Source: Regnicoccus_A sp014224355
GTDB taxonomy: Bacteria; Cyanobacteriota; Cyanobacteriia; PCC-6307; Cyanobiaceae
Assembly (NCBI RefSeq): GCF_050920705.1
Contig: NZ_CP154799.1
Location: 2,976,001-3,040,000, forward strand
Direction of reading: 5' to 3'
Length of the DNA: 64,000 nt
Under the pieces are notes generated by a model. The model ran no database searches and was not told the origin of the DNA. It saw nothing but the letters and a program-made list of their open reading frames with translations. Shown here one piece after another: positions 25,487-35,292 of this stretch. The translations under genes were made by a program, and so were the position numbers. How positions within the stretch are numbered: position 1 is the first letter of the stretch; each line of letters opens with the position of its first letter.

Positions 25487-27064
25487 ATGGATCGTTTCCG
25501 CCGCGGCCCACGGCGCACCCAGCTCCCGGTTCTTGCCGGCAGCCTGCTGGCCGCAGCCCCGTTGCTGCTGGGGGCAGAGCCGGCAGTGGCCCTCGAAGAA
25601 CTCGAGCTCCGCTTGCCCCTGATCGGCGCCAACCTGGTGGTGCGGCTGGATGAACTGAGCAGTGCCGGGGATCTGCTGGCTGGCCACAGCGACCTGGCCG
25701 AGCTCGACCGTGCCAGCGATGGCGTGATCGGGCCGAAAGTGCTGCGGCTGTTCAACCACCCGATCCAGCTTCCCCCCGGCGTGGCCAAGGGGCTGCAGGG
25801 CTCCGTGGGCTCGCCATTGCTGCGGGAAGCCCTCCTGGCCACCACAGCTCTGGTCCGCGTCGATGGTCTGCCCACCGATCTGAGCGGGGAGAAGCTCTCC
25901 CTTGCCCTGAGCCTCAGTGAGCGGGAGGGGTCGGTGACGCTGCTTTCCCTGCTGCGGGCCATGCCCGGCAAGCGGGCCTCCATCGATCTGGAGCGCGCCC
26001 TGTTCTCGCTCGATCGGCTGCAGCGCCAGCAGGCACCGGCCCAGACCCTGCTCGCGAAACAGCCCGCTGTGGGAGCCGATCCGGATCTGAACCTGCCGGG
26101 CCGCTACACAGTGCGGCGCCGCGAGCTGCGGCTTCCGGTGTCCCATCGCCAGCACCCCCTGCGCAGCGTCGCTCTGCTGCCGCAGGGGGAGCATCCCATT
26201 GGCCTGGTGTTCATCTCCCACGGGCTGTGGGATGCCCCCGTGAACTTCGAGGGCTGGGGGCACCATCTCGCCAGCCATGGCTATGCGGTGCTGCTGCCGG
26301 AGCACCCCGGCAGTGACCAGGCCCAGCAGGCCGCCATGCTCTCGGGCGCCATCCCCCCACCGGAGCCCGAGGAGCTGGGCCTGCGCCCCCTGGATGTTCG
26401 CGCCCTCCTGGCAGCTGTGGATGCTGACCGCTTTGCTCTTGGCCCGATCCCCTCCGAGCAGGTGGTGGTGCTGGGGCACTCCTGGGGGGCGATCACCGCG
26501 CTGCAGCTGGCTGGCCTCAAGCCAAGCGACGCCAGGCTCGGGCAGCGCTGCGGGAATCTGAACGATACCGAGATGAATGTGAGCTGGGTGCTGCAGTGCA
26601 GCTTTCTGCGCTCTGCCAACCAGGCGAAAGTGGCGGAACCCCTGGTGTTCGGCGTGGTGGCCGTGAGCCCACCGATGCGGCTCCTCTTCGACCAAGGGGC
26701 CTCCAAGGCCATGAATGGCCGGGCCCTCGTGGTGAGCGGCTCGAAGGACTGGGTGGTGCCCTTTGGCCCCGAAGCCCTCACCCCGTTCCAGGCACAGCCG
26801 GAAAGCCGCGGCCATCAGCTGGTGCTGGCAGGGGGCGGCACACACTTCAACCTGCGCCCAGGAGCAGCAGCCGACAAGGCCGTGCTGCGGGGTCTGATGC
26901 TCAGCTGGGTGCAACAGGTGTTGGGCGCAGGCCAATCCGCCCGCCCCTCCGCGGGAGCGCCACCCCTGCTGCCGGCAACCGGCTGGGGAGATCCCAGGGT
27001 GCCACTGGTCGAAGCCACCCCCGCAACGCCGAGGCCTCAGCAGACCATCACCGCCCCGCCATAG
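25487..27064 (+). CDS. DUF1400 / alpha-beta hydrolase fusion protein, exported
   Basis: 525 residues from ATG 25487. The first 40 residues contain arginines and a hydrophobic stretch (LAGSLLAAAPLLLGAEPAVA), a signal peptide. Residues about 40-170 fit the cyanobacterial DUF1400 domain (LELRLPLIGANLVVRLDELS). From about 200 on comes an alpha/beta hydrolase with FISHGLWDAP, HHLASHGYAVLLPEHPGSD, the nucleophile elbow LGHSWGAITAL, an acid strand (SGSKDWVVPF) and the catalytic His in GGGTHFNL. The Pro-rich C-terminus is variable. Substrate unknown; the family covers dienelactone hydrolase-like and lipase-like enzymes. Intact. Confidence 0.88.
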   Translation: MDRFRRGPRRTQLPVLAGSLLAAAPLLLGAEPAVALEELELRLPLIGANLVVRLDELSSAGDLLAGHSDLAELDRASDGVIGPKVLRLFNHPIQLPPGVAKGLQGSVGSPLLREALLATTALVRVDGLPTDLSGEKLSLALSLSEREGSVTLLSLLRAMPGKRASIDLERALFSLDRLQRQQAPAQTLLAKQPAVGADPDLNLPGRYTVRRRELRLPVSHRQHPLRSVALLPQGEHPIGLVFISHGLWDAPVNFEGWGHHLASHGYAVLLPEHPGSDQAQQAAMLSGAIPPPEPEELGLRPLDVRALLAAVDADRFALGPIPSEQVVVLGHSWGAITALQLAGLKPSDARLGQRCGNLNDTEMNVSWVLQCSFLRSANQAKVAEPLVFGVVAVSPPMRLLFDQGASKAMNGRALVVSGSKDWVVPFGPEALTPFQAQPESRGHQLVLAGGGTHFNLRPGAAADKAVLRGLMLSWVQQVLGAGQSARPSAGAPPLLPATGWGDPRVPLVEATPATPRPQQTITAPP

Positions 27065-27159
27065 GACTGGTTCCCACTGAACGAGGTGTGTGGTCCCACC
27101 AGGATGTTCAGCTGGCGATCTCACCTGCCATGCCGAGCCAGCCACTGGCCCAGCCGACG

Positions 27160-27461
27160 CCGATCAACCGATAACGCCTGATCCGTCAGCACCTCGAAGT
27201 GGGAGTGCCCCTCAAACCCCTTGCGGCGCAATCCGGGGGGAATCTGCACAGTGCCTACAAGTGGCTGGCTCGCTTCGGCAACGCCCAGGGGCAGATGCTC
27301 GATCTGCAGGAATTACCGCAGACCGTGGATCTACGACAGCAACGCTGCAGACTCCGCCATGTCGCAAAACACTCTCCGCGCCTCGATCCACCGTCTGGAG
27401 GGTGACGAACGCCCTGGGGTTGTCAAGCGACCGCATGACCTCGCGGTCTCTAAATGTCTAA
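27160..27461 (+). pseudogene. IS481-family transposase, N-terminal fragment
   Basis: The frame reads LRQHLEVGVPLKPLAAQSGG then LHSAYKWLARFGNAQGQML, a helix-turn-helix found at the N-terminus of IS481 transposases. It is followed by QTVDLRQQRCRLRHVAKH. After a frame slip the next piece is LSAPRSTVWRVTNALGLSSD. The DDE catalytic domain is absent. It lies between the DUF1400 hydrolase and DUF389 copy 1. Confidence 0.6.
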
Positions 27462-27581
27462 ATGTGTAGTGCCACCAGGTTGCTCCGGCTGACAAAGGGG
27501 TGCGAGGCCGACAGGGTTGTGGTGCGACCCAACAGCCCAAGACGTCACACCCCATGCCTACCCACCGCAATGCCTGCCTGG

Positions 27582-28673
27582 CTAGGGTTGGTATGAATAG
27601 GAAGTGCTGGTATTGCGGTATTCAAAGATTTCTATGGGCGCAATCCGGATGGTAATGTGCATGGTATGAACTCCCATAGACTGGATCGCATTGAAGATGC
27701 GCTGATCAAGGATGCCGATGTTTACTTGATCCCTAATGAATTCCTCATTGGCTGCACCGATAATATTCACATAGGCTACGCCATTAACTAATTTGGTATC
27801 AACACGATGAATCAGATTGATATCTCGGAATCTACCGTCTCTGTGCAGTCCATATAATTCGAGCTGAACTCTGTTGTCCACTGCAAATTCATGCAGCGAT
27901 GTCCCAAGGGGCCGAGATAGCATGAACGCAACGAGCAGCCCTAGAGCAAGCGTCATAAGCGCCTTGCGCAAGCTGCCATAAGACTGAAGTACAAAAACCA
28001 AACAGGCCGAGATCGTTATACCTATCAGGTTTGCTAAAAAGAGTAGGGATGCTCCGCCTGCAACATCGAGATTTGTAACATAGAAATTGCCGAATACACC
28101 CGTCATTGTGCTTCCTCCGGCGAGCCCGATTCCCACAACACACAGGGGAGGAACCCAAGCTACTGCAATAGCTACTCCCGCAATTGAGCTGGCGATACTC
28201 ATCCTTGTCAATGAGAATGCACCCGCTGATCCAGCTGCAATTGCAATCCCCAGATCCAGCATTGTTGGACGAGTTCGACTTAGAAGTTCTGAGCCAGCGA
28301 CATCCCACGGCGATAGCACCGTCACAAGATAAGACACTCCAATGGCCAGAAAAGAGCCCAACACTGTTGTCAGTCCTGAGCGGAAGAACAAGGCCCAGTT
28401 ACCCGTTGAAGTGGCAAATGAAAGACTGAGAATCGGATTCATCAGTGGTGCCACAATCATGGCGCCTATAATTACCGCAGAGCTGTTCGTAATCAGCCCG
28501 AGGGTTACATTTATCGATGCCAGCGTGAGGAGAAAGAAGAATCCAAATGAGGGGATAGACCCTGCAGTTCGAGATTTAGCCAGCTCCTCAGCAGGTACAC
28601 TTTGCTCAAAGTGAATCTCCGATAGTAGTTAGATGGTTTTCAACAACTTACTGAACGACTTAAATATCGTCAT
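27582..28673 (-). pseudogene. DUF389-family membrane protein, copy 1, with an early stop codon
   Basis: A start at 28673 (MTIFKSFSKLLKTI) runs into TAA at 28629-28631. Beyond it the same frame stays open for about 350 codons to 27582, with the complete DUF389 signature: FGFFFLLTLAS, TNSSAVIIGAMIVAPLMNPI, GLAGGSTMTGVFGNF and a C-terminal cytosolic domain ending EYRNTSTSYSYQP. The copy at 58-59 kb has GAA in place of this TAA. Without stop readthrough, translation could only restart at ATG 28460, giving 292 residues without the first membrane segments. DUF389 proteins have about five membrane spans and unknown function. Confidence 0.85.
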
Positions 28674-28793
28674 GATGATGTAGTGCTTGTCGAGGGCGCT
28701 GTTACTGCTGGTCTGAGCTCCTCAAGCCCCCAGATGCCGAGGGAAAGGGGTGACATATTTCCTGGCCCCGGGGGCCCCAAGGATATAAGTTGT

Positions 28794-29432
28794 TCAATTC
28801 GGGTAATTTTGGTGTCGGGCTAACCAGATGCGCTGTAGCACCACCACCAACAGTGCCGTACTGCATCCCACAAGGAGCAGGCCGGAAAGTGCCTGACAGC
28901 CAGCCACCAAACGCCAATCCACTCCTACCGTCACATCCCCATAACCCAGGCTCGTGAAGGTGACCAGGGAGAAATACAGTGCTTCGCTAAACGAGTCCAG
29001 CGCTCCTCCCAGGTCATAGAGGAGGGCCCACAGCAACACTTGTAAGACGGCGGTGACAAACAGCACAAACAACGAGAGCATCATGGCGATGGTCGATCGA
29101 ACTGAGCGTGTCTTGGACCATCGCTGAAACGTGCGGCTGTTAATCCAAGCGAGCATGATGTTTGTAGCCGCCATCTGCAGCAACGTACCGAACAACAGCA
29201 GCATTAGGCTCAAGCCCAGCTGCTTTAGGGTGTTGCTACTGTCATTAGCGGCGTTTTCTGTCGCCACCCTTGCGATCCCAGGGGATGCGGGGATAATCAG
29301 CAGAGCCAGTCCAAAGGTGACGGCCAATAGGAATGGCCTTCTTATTCTTGCAATTGCCATTCTGGAGGAGGCTGTTCGAAGTAAACCAGCCCTGCTTATT
29401 GCATTAGCAACGGAGGCGGGCTTGACAGGCAA
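28794..29432 (-). CDS. Two-span potassium channel (ion_trans_2)
   Basis: About 212 residues; ATG 29360 is an alternative start. N-terminal hydrophobic spans (FLLAVTFGLALLIIPASPGI, LGLSLMLLLFGTLLQMAATN) precede the pore module: an outer helix (MMLSLFVLFVTAVLQVLLWA), the pore loop SLVTFTSLGYGDV, whose GYGD is the K+ selectivity filter, and an inner helix (LSGLLLVGCSTALLVVVL). No cytosolic RCK or cyclic-nucleotide domain is present. It is a small plasma-membrane K+ channel, divergent from the FUSC operon and next to DUF389. Confidence 0.88.
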   Translation of the reverse strand: MPVKPASVANAISRAGLLRTASSRMAIARIRRPFLLAVTFGLALLIIPASPGIARVATENAANDSSNTLKQLGLSLMLLLFGTLLQMAATNIMLAWINSRTFQRWSKTRSVRSTIAMMLSLFVLFVTAVLQVLLWALLYDLGGALDSFSEALYFSLVTFTSLGYGDVTVGVDWRLVAGCQALSGLLLVGCSTALLVVVLQRIWLARHQNYPN

Positions 29433-29899
29433 TGTACTTGAATACTGTAATAAAGTGTCATGCAGTCTTTCAGTGTCTCACACTCACCCATGGTTAGGTG
29501 ATACTGGAGAATGCCTTGATCCCTCCTCGCTGCCATGGTGGTGACAAAAAGCCTAAAACGGGAACAGTTGTTAGCCTTCCAATGGTGTTCGCAATCGCTC
29601 TAAGCCTAGAAGTTGAAAGCCCTCCTCGTTATCCATGACTATCTTGATCAAGCCATGCTCAGCTATTCTGGTATTGGTCAAGGCCAAGCATGCCTGCAAA
29701 CCGGGAATGATGTAGCGCAATGCCCATCGCGGTGATTCCCATTCGGTGCAGGGCCTAAGGGGGAAACGAGTATGATCCAAAGTAAACACCCATATGATGG
29801 GCTATCTCCTTCCTGTCAGTATTCTCTGTTCTGGTCAGAAATGTTGCTGAATGGATCAGGCACTGGTTACAAAGTAGTTTACCATTTGGCAAAGGCTCT
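29433..29899. other. Intergenic stretch between the K+ channel and the FUSC operon
   Basis: Clearly more AT-rich than the neighbourhood. No gene recognised; it presumably contains the divergent promoters of the channel and the FUSC operon. Confidence 0.45.
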
Positions 29900-32077
29900 T
29901 TGCAAAGTCAACTCGACGGGGCGGTCAAGCGCGTGAAACTCTCCCCTCGTATCCGATTCGGCCTGCGCCTTGCCCTCGCGATGGTTATGGCCTACGCGGT
30001 AGCCCTGTCGATGGACTGGCAGAAGCCGTTCTGGGCAGGCATCTCCGTGACGGTGCTGAGTCTGGACAGCGCCGGCCAATCCCTGCTGAAAAGCATCTTG
30101 CGCATTGTGGGAACCCTCGCGGCAGCTGTGGTGGCCCTGAGCCTGATTGCACTGTTTCCTCAGGACCGCTGGTGGTTCTTTCTTTCGCTCTCGCTGTACG
30201 AGGGATTCTGCTGCTATCGCATGCTGGGCAGCCCCTATCCCTACGCCTGGATGGTGTCAGGATTTGTGGCTGCCATCATCGCGATCGATGGTGGACCACC
30301 CGATGGCCTCACAGACTTCAACGTCGCCATGGAGCGCCTGCAGGAAACGGGAACAGGAATTCTTGCTTATGCCTTCAGCGGTTTTCTCATCCCCACCGGC
30401 AGCACGGGAGGCACTGTCCAGGCCAACATCATGGCGATGTCGCAACGGCTTGACTCCCTGCTGGGGTCATGTCTAGCCCCCTACGCGGGCAAGAGCACGG
30501 GCGATCCCCAGACGGCAAAGGATCTCCGGCAACTCGATGCCGAGGCCGCCACACTCGAATCCCTGGTGGCGCCAGCCGCGCTGGAAAGTGGCTCCATCTG
30601 GATGGAACGTCGCCGCTGGCATCATGTGGCACTGGGTTTCAGGGCCCTGCCCAGGGTTCTGAACCACGTTCGGCTCGCCGGTCTGGGTCTGGCTGAACGG
30701 GAACGACGTCTGTTGGACCCTTCCGTGAGCCTCCTGCGACAGGGGGTGGATCAACGCTTCGCAGCGATGGGGGAAGCCATGGCGGGGCAATCACCAGGAT
30801 CGCTGCCGCCATCTCCACCGTTGCTGGGGGCCATCTCGCCCGAGAGGATGGAGTGCTCGATGCAAGAGCGAGCCCATCTCCAGGCCAGCTGGAGGCCCTT
30901 GCAACATCTAGACGAGCTCAGCGATCGCCTGTGGGGCCTCATGAACCCACTGTCTTCCGGCCATGGCGAGGCCTCTTCTTCCGGCTTGCGGCCGCACCTG
31001 GACACACGGCTGGCCATGATCGATCCGGATCATCTCTGGCTGGCCAGCCGACTGATGGTACAGATCTGGATCGCCGTGCTGCTGTGGATCTACCTTCCTG
31101 GCCTTCCCAGTGGACTCACGATCATTTCCTTGATGCCAAGCATCGGCCTGACGATGGCCCAGACGCCGATGCTCAGAGGGCAGATCTTGTTCGCACCGGC
31201 ACTTCAAGCTCTTCTGGCGACTGGTGTGGTGTATGTCTTTGTGCTTCCCAGGTTGGAAGGGTTTCTCGGCCTCGCTAGCGTCCTGGCTATGGCGAGCTTT
31301 GCGATTGGCACTTACTACTACAAGAATGCCCCAATGAGGATGCTCACCATGTGTTTATTCATCGTTGCCTGCAGCATTCAGAATCAACAAACCTATAACT
31401 TCATCAACTTTCTCAATCTCAGTATCGCCGTCATTGTGACATTCTCTATTTTATCATTTTCGCAAGACCTACCTGTTTCCTGGCTTCCTGAAAGGCAGGC
31501 CCTAAGACTGCTGCGGCGGCTGATGTTCAGCACCAATGCGATCGTCGCATTGACGACGCACATGGCCCACACCCAGCTCCGATGGCCGCAAAGGATGCGG
31601 CTGGCCTTCCATCGTAAAGCGGCCCGCGACATTCCAGCGAAGCTGGCCTCGCTGGCCGCGAAACTGCCGCTTCAGGCGCTAAGATCAAATATGGCTCAAA
31701 TAGATGAACTGGTGAATGCCGTTCAATCAGTATCGCTGTGGCTGGATGAATGGAGCCAGACACCGCCACGACTGAACGGCCCTTCATTCAACCTGCCATC
31801 TGCTTCGCTTCCTGATTATCAAGAATCCTTGGAAGACGGCGTACTGCCATCGCCTATCTTCCACTTGGAGTCTGCGTTGCAGGCGGTGGAGACCATCAAC
31901 GAGGGCTGCTGCTCCCAGCTCAATGGCGTCCCCCCAGACCAAGCGACGGAACGCGACATGGTCCGTCTGACGCTGTGGCTTGGCTGCGGTTTTCGTCTTG
32001 AATCGGCGATGCGCGAGTTGCAGGGGATCGCCGGTTGGTTTGAATGGAAGAGATGGAGGCAATCACGCTTTTGCTGA
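29900..32077 (+). CDS. FUSC-family (AaeB/YccS-like) efflux transporter
   Basis: 725 residues starting at TTG 29900. Two repeats of membrane spans flank long soluble helical regions: first block at about residues 20-175 (LRLALAMVMAYAVALSMDWQ, FWAGISVTVLSLDSAGQSLL), second at about 385-520 (MVQIWIAVLLWIYLPGLPSG). This is the FUSC/aromatic-acid-exporter architecture. These proteins export hydroxyaromatic acids or other small molecules in the inner membrane with a DUF1656 peptide and an HlyD-type adaptor, both of which follow. The downstream gene starts inside this one (33-base overlap). Intact. Confidence 0.9.
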   Translation: MQSQLDGAVKRVKLSPRIRFGLRLALAMVMAYAVALSMDWQKPFWAGISVTVLSLDSAGQSLLKSILRIVGTLAAAVVALSLIALFPQDRWWFFLSLSLYEGFCCYRMLGSPYPYAWMVSGFVAAIIAIDGGPPDGLTDFNVAMERLQETGTGILAYAFSGFLIPTGSTGGTVQANIMAMSQRLDSLLGSCLAPYAGKSTGDPQTAKDLRQLDAEAATLESLVAPAALESGSIWMERRRWHHVALGFRALPRVLNHVRLAGLGLAERERRLLDPSVSLLRQGVDQRFAAMGEAMAGQSPGSLPPSPPLLGAISPERMECSMQERAHLQASWRPLQHLDELSDRLWGLMNPLSSGHGEASSSGLRPHLDTRLAMIDPDHLWLASRLMVQIWIAVLLWIYLPGLPSGLTIISLMPSIGLTMAQTPMLRGQILFAPALQALLATGVVYVFVLPRLEGFLGLASVLAMASFAIGTYYYKNAPMRMLTMCLFIVACSIQNQQTYNFINFLNLSIAVIVTFSILSFSQDLPVSWLPERQALRLLRRLMFSTNAIVALTTHMAHTQLRWPQRMRLAFHRKAARDIPAKLASLAAKLPLQALRSNMAQIDELVNAVQSVSLWLDEWSQTPPRLNGPSFNLPSASLPDYQESLEDGVLPSPIFHLESALQAVETINEGCCSQLNGVPPDQATERDMVRLTLWLGCGFRLESAMRELQGIAGWFEWKRWRQSRFC

Positions 32078-32307
32078 CTCTGTTGTTCTCGTTGCAACGC
32101 CATCCTCCTCGCGAGGCTGAAATTCGTGGGGTTTTCTTTGCTCCACTATTTCTATGCGTTCTGCTCGGAATGGCGGCCGCCTGGGGCACTGCCACTGCTC
32201 TGAGCAAAGCCGATCTGTTCCACCATTTTGAGAACCCGTTGCTTGTGTTTCTCGCCTTTAGCATCATCTATGCGGTTATCTTCAGCATCTTTCTTGTGCC
32301 AGCATGA
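32044..32307 (+). CDS. DUF1656 (AaeX-like) two-span membrane peptide
   Basis: 87 residues. REAEIRGVFFAPLFLCVLLG is the typical DUF1656 start, with a second span FENPLLVFLAFSIIYAVIFS. It is the small partner of FUSC exporters in aaeXAB-like operons. It overlaps the end of the FUSC gene and, by 4 bases, the start of the HlyD gene. Confidence 0.88.
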   Translation: MEEMEAITLLLTLLFSLQRHPPREAEIRGVFFAPLFLCVLLGMAAAWGTATALSKADLFHHFENPLLVFLAFSIIYAVIFSIFLVPA

Positions 32308-33428
32308 AGATGAACCCCAAGCTGCGCCGCCATCTCCCCACCACCATTGTGGTCGTTGTCGCCCTTGGCTTATTGGGGGTTAAATTCGGGGATTACATTC
32401 GCAATCCCTGGACTCGGGACGGCCAGGTGCGTGCCACCGTCATCCAGGTGACCTCCAGAATCTCCGGTCCGATCATCCGCCTGCCAATCAAGGATAACCA
32501 ACCGGTAAAGAAAGGAGATCTTCTTTTTGAGATCGATCCCAGCACGTTTGAAGCCAGTGTGAAACAGGCGAAGGCCGATCTCGACAACACCCGCGATGAG
32601 GTGAACGCCTTGGCCAAGGAGGTGGAAGCAGCCAGAGCCAATGTGAAGCAAGCGCGCTCGCTGATCACCAAAGAAAAAGCTGTGTTAACCGGCCTAAATG
32701 CGCAATTGATTGACAGCAAAGCCAATTTCGACCGCGCAGCACAACTGATCAAATCCGGTGCCATCACCAGGCAGCAATACGATGATCAGACAGCGTCCTA
32801 TCTCACGGCCCAGAGCAATGTGGCAGAATCCGAGGCTGCGATTCTCCAGGCTGAATCCGCCTTGCTCCAGTCACAAGCATCCCTGCAACAGGCCATTGCC
32901 AAACTTGGGGCGCCGGGTGACCAGAATGCCCAGGTGCGAGCGGCAAAATCCGCCCTGCGAAACGCGGAACTGAATCTCGAGTTCACCACCGTTCGTGCCC
33001 CGGTCGATGGGCTTGTCACCAACCTCAACCTGCAACGGGGCAGCCAGGCGGTGGCGAATCAGCCAGCCCTGGCCCTGGTGGACAGAAACAGCTTCAGGAT
33101 CGATGCCTACTTCCGTGAGACCTGGATCGGCAGAATCCAGCCGGGAGATCAGGCCACGGTCACCCTGATGAGCTATCCCAGCCACCCCCTTGTGGGCAAG
33201 GTGGAAAGCATCGGTTGGGGCATCGCCCAGGACAATGGCAGCACGGGCGAATTCCTGCTGCCGACTGTGAATCCAACCTTCGAGTGGATTCGCCTTGCCC
33301 AGAGAATTCCCGTAAGAATCGAGGTTGAGGATGTGCCGCCACCGGTGATTCTCCGCCTCGGCAGCACGGCGTCGGTGCTGGTGAAGACAGGGACCCACGG
33401 CGGGCCTTCAGAGTCAACGCCCCGATGA
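32304..33428 (+). CDS. HlyD/AaeA-type periplasmic adaptor protein
   Basis: 374 residues. One N-terminal span (TTIVVVVALGLLGVKFGDYI), then a biotinyl-lipoyl half (GQVRATVIQVTSRISGPIIR, LPIKDNQPVKKGDLLFEIDP). A long coiled-coil hairpin covers about residues 80-210 (ALAKEVEAARANVKQARSLI, repeats of AESEAAIL), followed by the second lipoyl half (FTTVRAPVDGLVTNLNL) and a beta-barrel domain. Adaptors of this kind link inner-membrane FUSC or MFS exporters to an outer-membrane channel. It overlaps both neighbours by 4 bases. Confidence 0.93.
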   Translation: MKMNPKLRRHLPTTIVVVVALGLLGVKFGDYIRNPWTRDGQVRATVIQVTSRISGPIIRLPIKDNQPVKKGDLLFEIDPSTFEASVKQAKADLDNTRDEVNALAKEVEAARANVKQARSLITKEKAVLTGLNAQLIDSKANFDRAAQLIKSGAITRQQYDDQTASYLTAQSNVAESEAAILQAESALLQSQASLQQAIAKLGAPGDQNAQVRAAKSALRNAELNLEFTTVRAPVDGLVTNLNLQRGSQAVANQPALALVDRNSFRIDAYFRETWIGRIQPGDQATVTLMSYPSHPLVGKVESIGWGIAQDNGSTGEFLLPTVNPTFEWIRLAQRIPVRIEVEDVPPPVILRLGSTASVLVKTGTHGGPSESTPR

Positions 33429-35128
33429 CGACCCGAGGCATGCGATCAACGCTGTTCCAGAGCCTGGGCCCTCTCACCCGCAGCACTCTTGTTCGTGATG
33501 GCGTCGCGGGCATCACCCTGGCGGCCCTGGCGATACCGGAGGTGATGGGCTACACCCGAATCTCCCAGACGCCTGTGATCACAGGGCTTTACACCCTGCT
33601 GCTGCCGGTGCTGGCCTTTGCAGCCCTGGGCTCCTCCAGGCACCTGGTGGTGGGAGCTGATTCAGCCACCGCGGCGATTCTGGCGGCCACCCTGATCGGT
33701 GCGGCGGCTCCTTACTCCCCCGAATACGTGGGCCTCACCGCCCTCACCGCCCTGGTGGTGGCAGTGATGCTCCTGCTCGCCGCCCTGTTCCGGTTGGGCT
33801 TCCTGGCGGATTTCCTGTCCCGCAGCGCCCTGATCGGCCTGCTCACCGGTATTGGCCTCCAGGTGGCTGCAGGCGAATTGGGCGGGCTGATCGGTCTGCC
33901 GAGACAGGGATCCGGAGCCCTCGAACAGGTGCTGTCGGTGGTTCAGCGCGTCAGCCAGGCCAACGGGCCAGCAACGCTTGTGGCGATCTCGGTCTTCGTG
34001 GTGATCCTGGTGGCAAAGAAATGGGCCCCACAACTGCCCGGGGCCCTGATCGCCGTGATCGGAGCCGTCCTGGCGAGCTGGCTGCTGGATTTCCAGAGCC
34101 ATGGCATCGGTGTGGTGGGAACCGTTCCCAGCGGTCTTCCCCATCTGTCCCTGCCGCCGCTGCAGGGGATTCGCTACGACAAGGTCTTCGCGGCAGCCGG
34201 GTCCTGTTTCCTGGTGATCATCGCCCAGAGTGCCGCCACCTCCCGGGCCTATGCCCAGCGCTACCAGGAAACCTTCGTGGAGAACCGGGATCTGATCGGT
34301 CTGGCCTGCGCCAATCTAGGCGCCGGCATCAGTGGCACCTTCGTGGTCAACGGCAGCCCCACCAAAACGGAGATGGTGGATGCGGCAGGCGGGCGCAGCC
34401 AGATCACCCACCTGACCACCGGGATCGTCGTGCTCTTGGTCCTGTTGTTCCTCACAGGGCCACTGGGTCTTCTACCCAACGTGGTTCTCTCCACAATTGT
34501 CTTCCTGATCGGGATCAAACTGATCGACGTGCGGGGTATGGCTGAGCTTTACCGATTGCAGAGAAATGAATTCGTGATCGCTGCCCTCACGGTGCTCAGC
34601 GTGGCGCTGGTGGGGGTGATGGAGGGCATCGCCCTGGCGGTGATCCTCTCGCTGATCGACCAGGTGCGCCACACCTATCGGGCCCGCACCTGCCTCTGGA
34701 CACCCGATGCTGAGCGTCCCGATGGATTCCACCTGCAGACGGTGGCCATTGCGCCGGGTGTGTTTGCCGCTCCTGGAATTCTGGCCTATCGCTTCGAAGC
34801 CAACCTCTTCTATGCCAATGCCGATCACTTCAAGGAGGAGATCCTGGCTCTGATTCATCAGAATCAGCCTGCGATCAAGGGCCTGGTGATCGACGCCACC
34901 GGCATTGATGACATTGATTATTCTGCTGCAAAAACACTCACTCAGTTGCGTAAAGAGCTGGATGGCCGGGCCTTGAAACTGGCCGTCGTGGTCACCTCCC
35001 AGCATCTGATGCACCAGCTGCGCAGGTATGGCCTCGAGAGCGCCACGACCAACTTCCATACCGTGAAAAAAGCAGTGCGTGAACTCTCTGCTGGCCTGGA
35101 AACCGTCAATCCAGAACTCAATCTCTGA
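33425..35128 (+). CDS. SulP-family anion transporter with STAS domain (intact)
   Basis: 567 residues. Membrane domain: GVAGITLAALAIPEVMGYTR, then GLYTLLLPVLAFAALGSSRH and LVVGADSATAAILAA, and further spans up to about residue 410, including GAGISGTFVVNGSPTKTEM. A C-terminal STAS domain spans about 440-560 (IKGLVIDATGIDDIDYSAAK). SulP proteins move sulfate or bicarbonate, the latter for cyanobacterial BicA-type members. Its start overlaps the HlyD stop (ATGA), so it is in the FUSC operon, an unusual companion. A deleted relative lies at 21.6-22.0 kb. Confidence 0.93.
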   Translation: MTTRGMRSTLFQSLGPLTRSTLVRDGVAGITLAALAIPEVMGYTRISQTPVITGLYTLLLPVLAFAALGSSRHLVVGADSATAAILAATLIGAAAPYSPEYVGLTALTALVVAVMLLLAALFRLGFLADFLSRSALIGLLTGIGLQVAAGELGGLIGLPRQGSGALEQVLSVVQRVSQANGPATLVAISVFVVILVAKKWAPQLPGALIAVIGAVLASWLLDFQSHGIGVVGTVPSGLPHLSLPPLQGIRYDKVFAAAGSCFLVIIAQSAATSRAYAQRYQETFVENRDLIGLACANLGAGISGTFVVNGSPTKTEMVDAAGGRSQITHLTTGIVVLLVLLFLTGPLGLLPNVVLSTIVFLIGIKLIDVRGMAELYRLQRNEFVIAALTVLSVALVGVMEGIALAVILSLIDQVRHTYRARTCLWTPDAERPDGFHLQTVAIAPGVFAAPGILAYRFEANLFYANADHFKEEILALIHQNQPAIKGLVIDATGIDDIDYSAAKTLTQLRKELDGRALKLAVVVTSQHLMHQLRRYGLESATTNFHTVKKAVRELSAGLETVNPELNL

Positions 35129-35292
35129 GAAAAGAGAAGCAGCGGATCACGAGGAGAAGGTTTCTGATCGGATCGCTGCTCATGCTCCCGGAAGTCGGGC
35201 TCCAGGCAGGAAGGGTTTGGCCAGGCCGCTGCCAAAGCAGGCGGAGGGAGTGGTCTGTTGCCGCCCTGCACTCGGCTTGCTTCCATGGCCGG

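Noticed and set aside
25415..27145. A 576-codon minus-strand open frame
   Set aside because: Antisense to the DUF1400 hydrolase, which has a signal peptide and a catalytic elbow.
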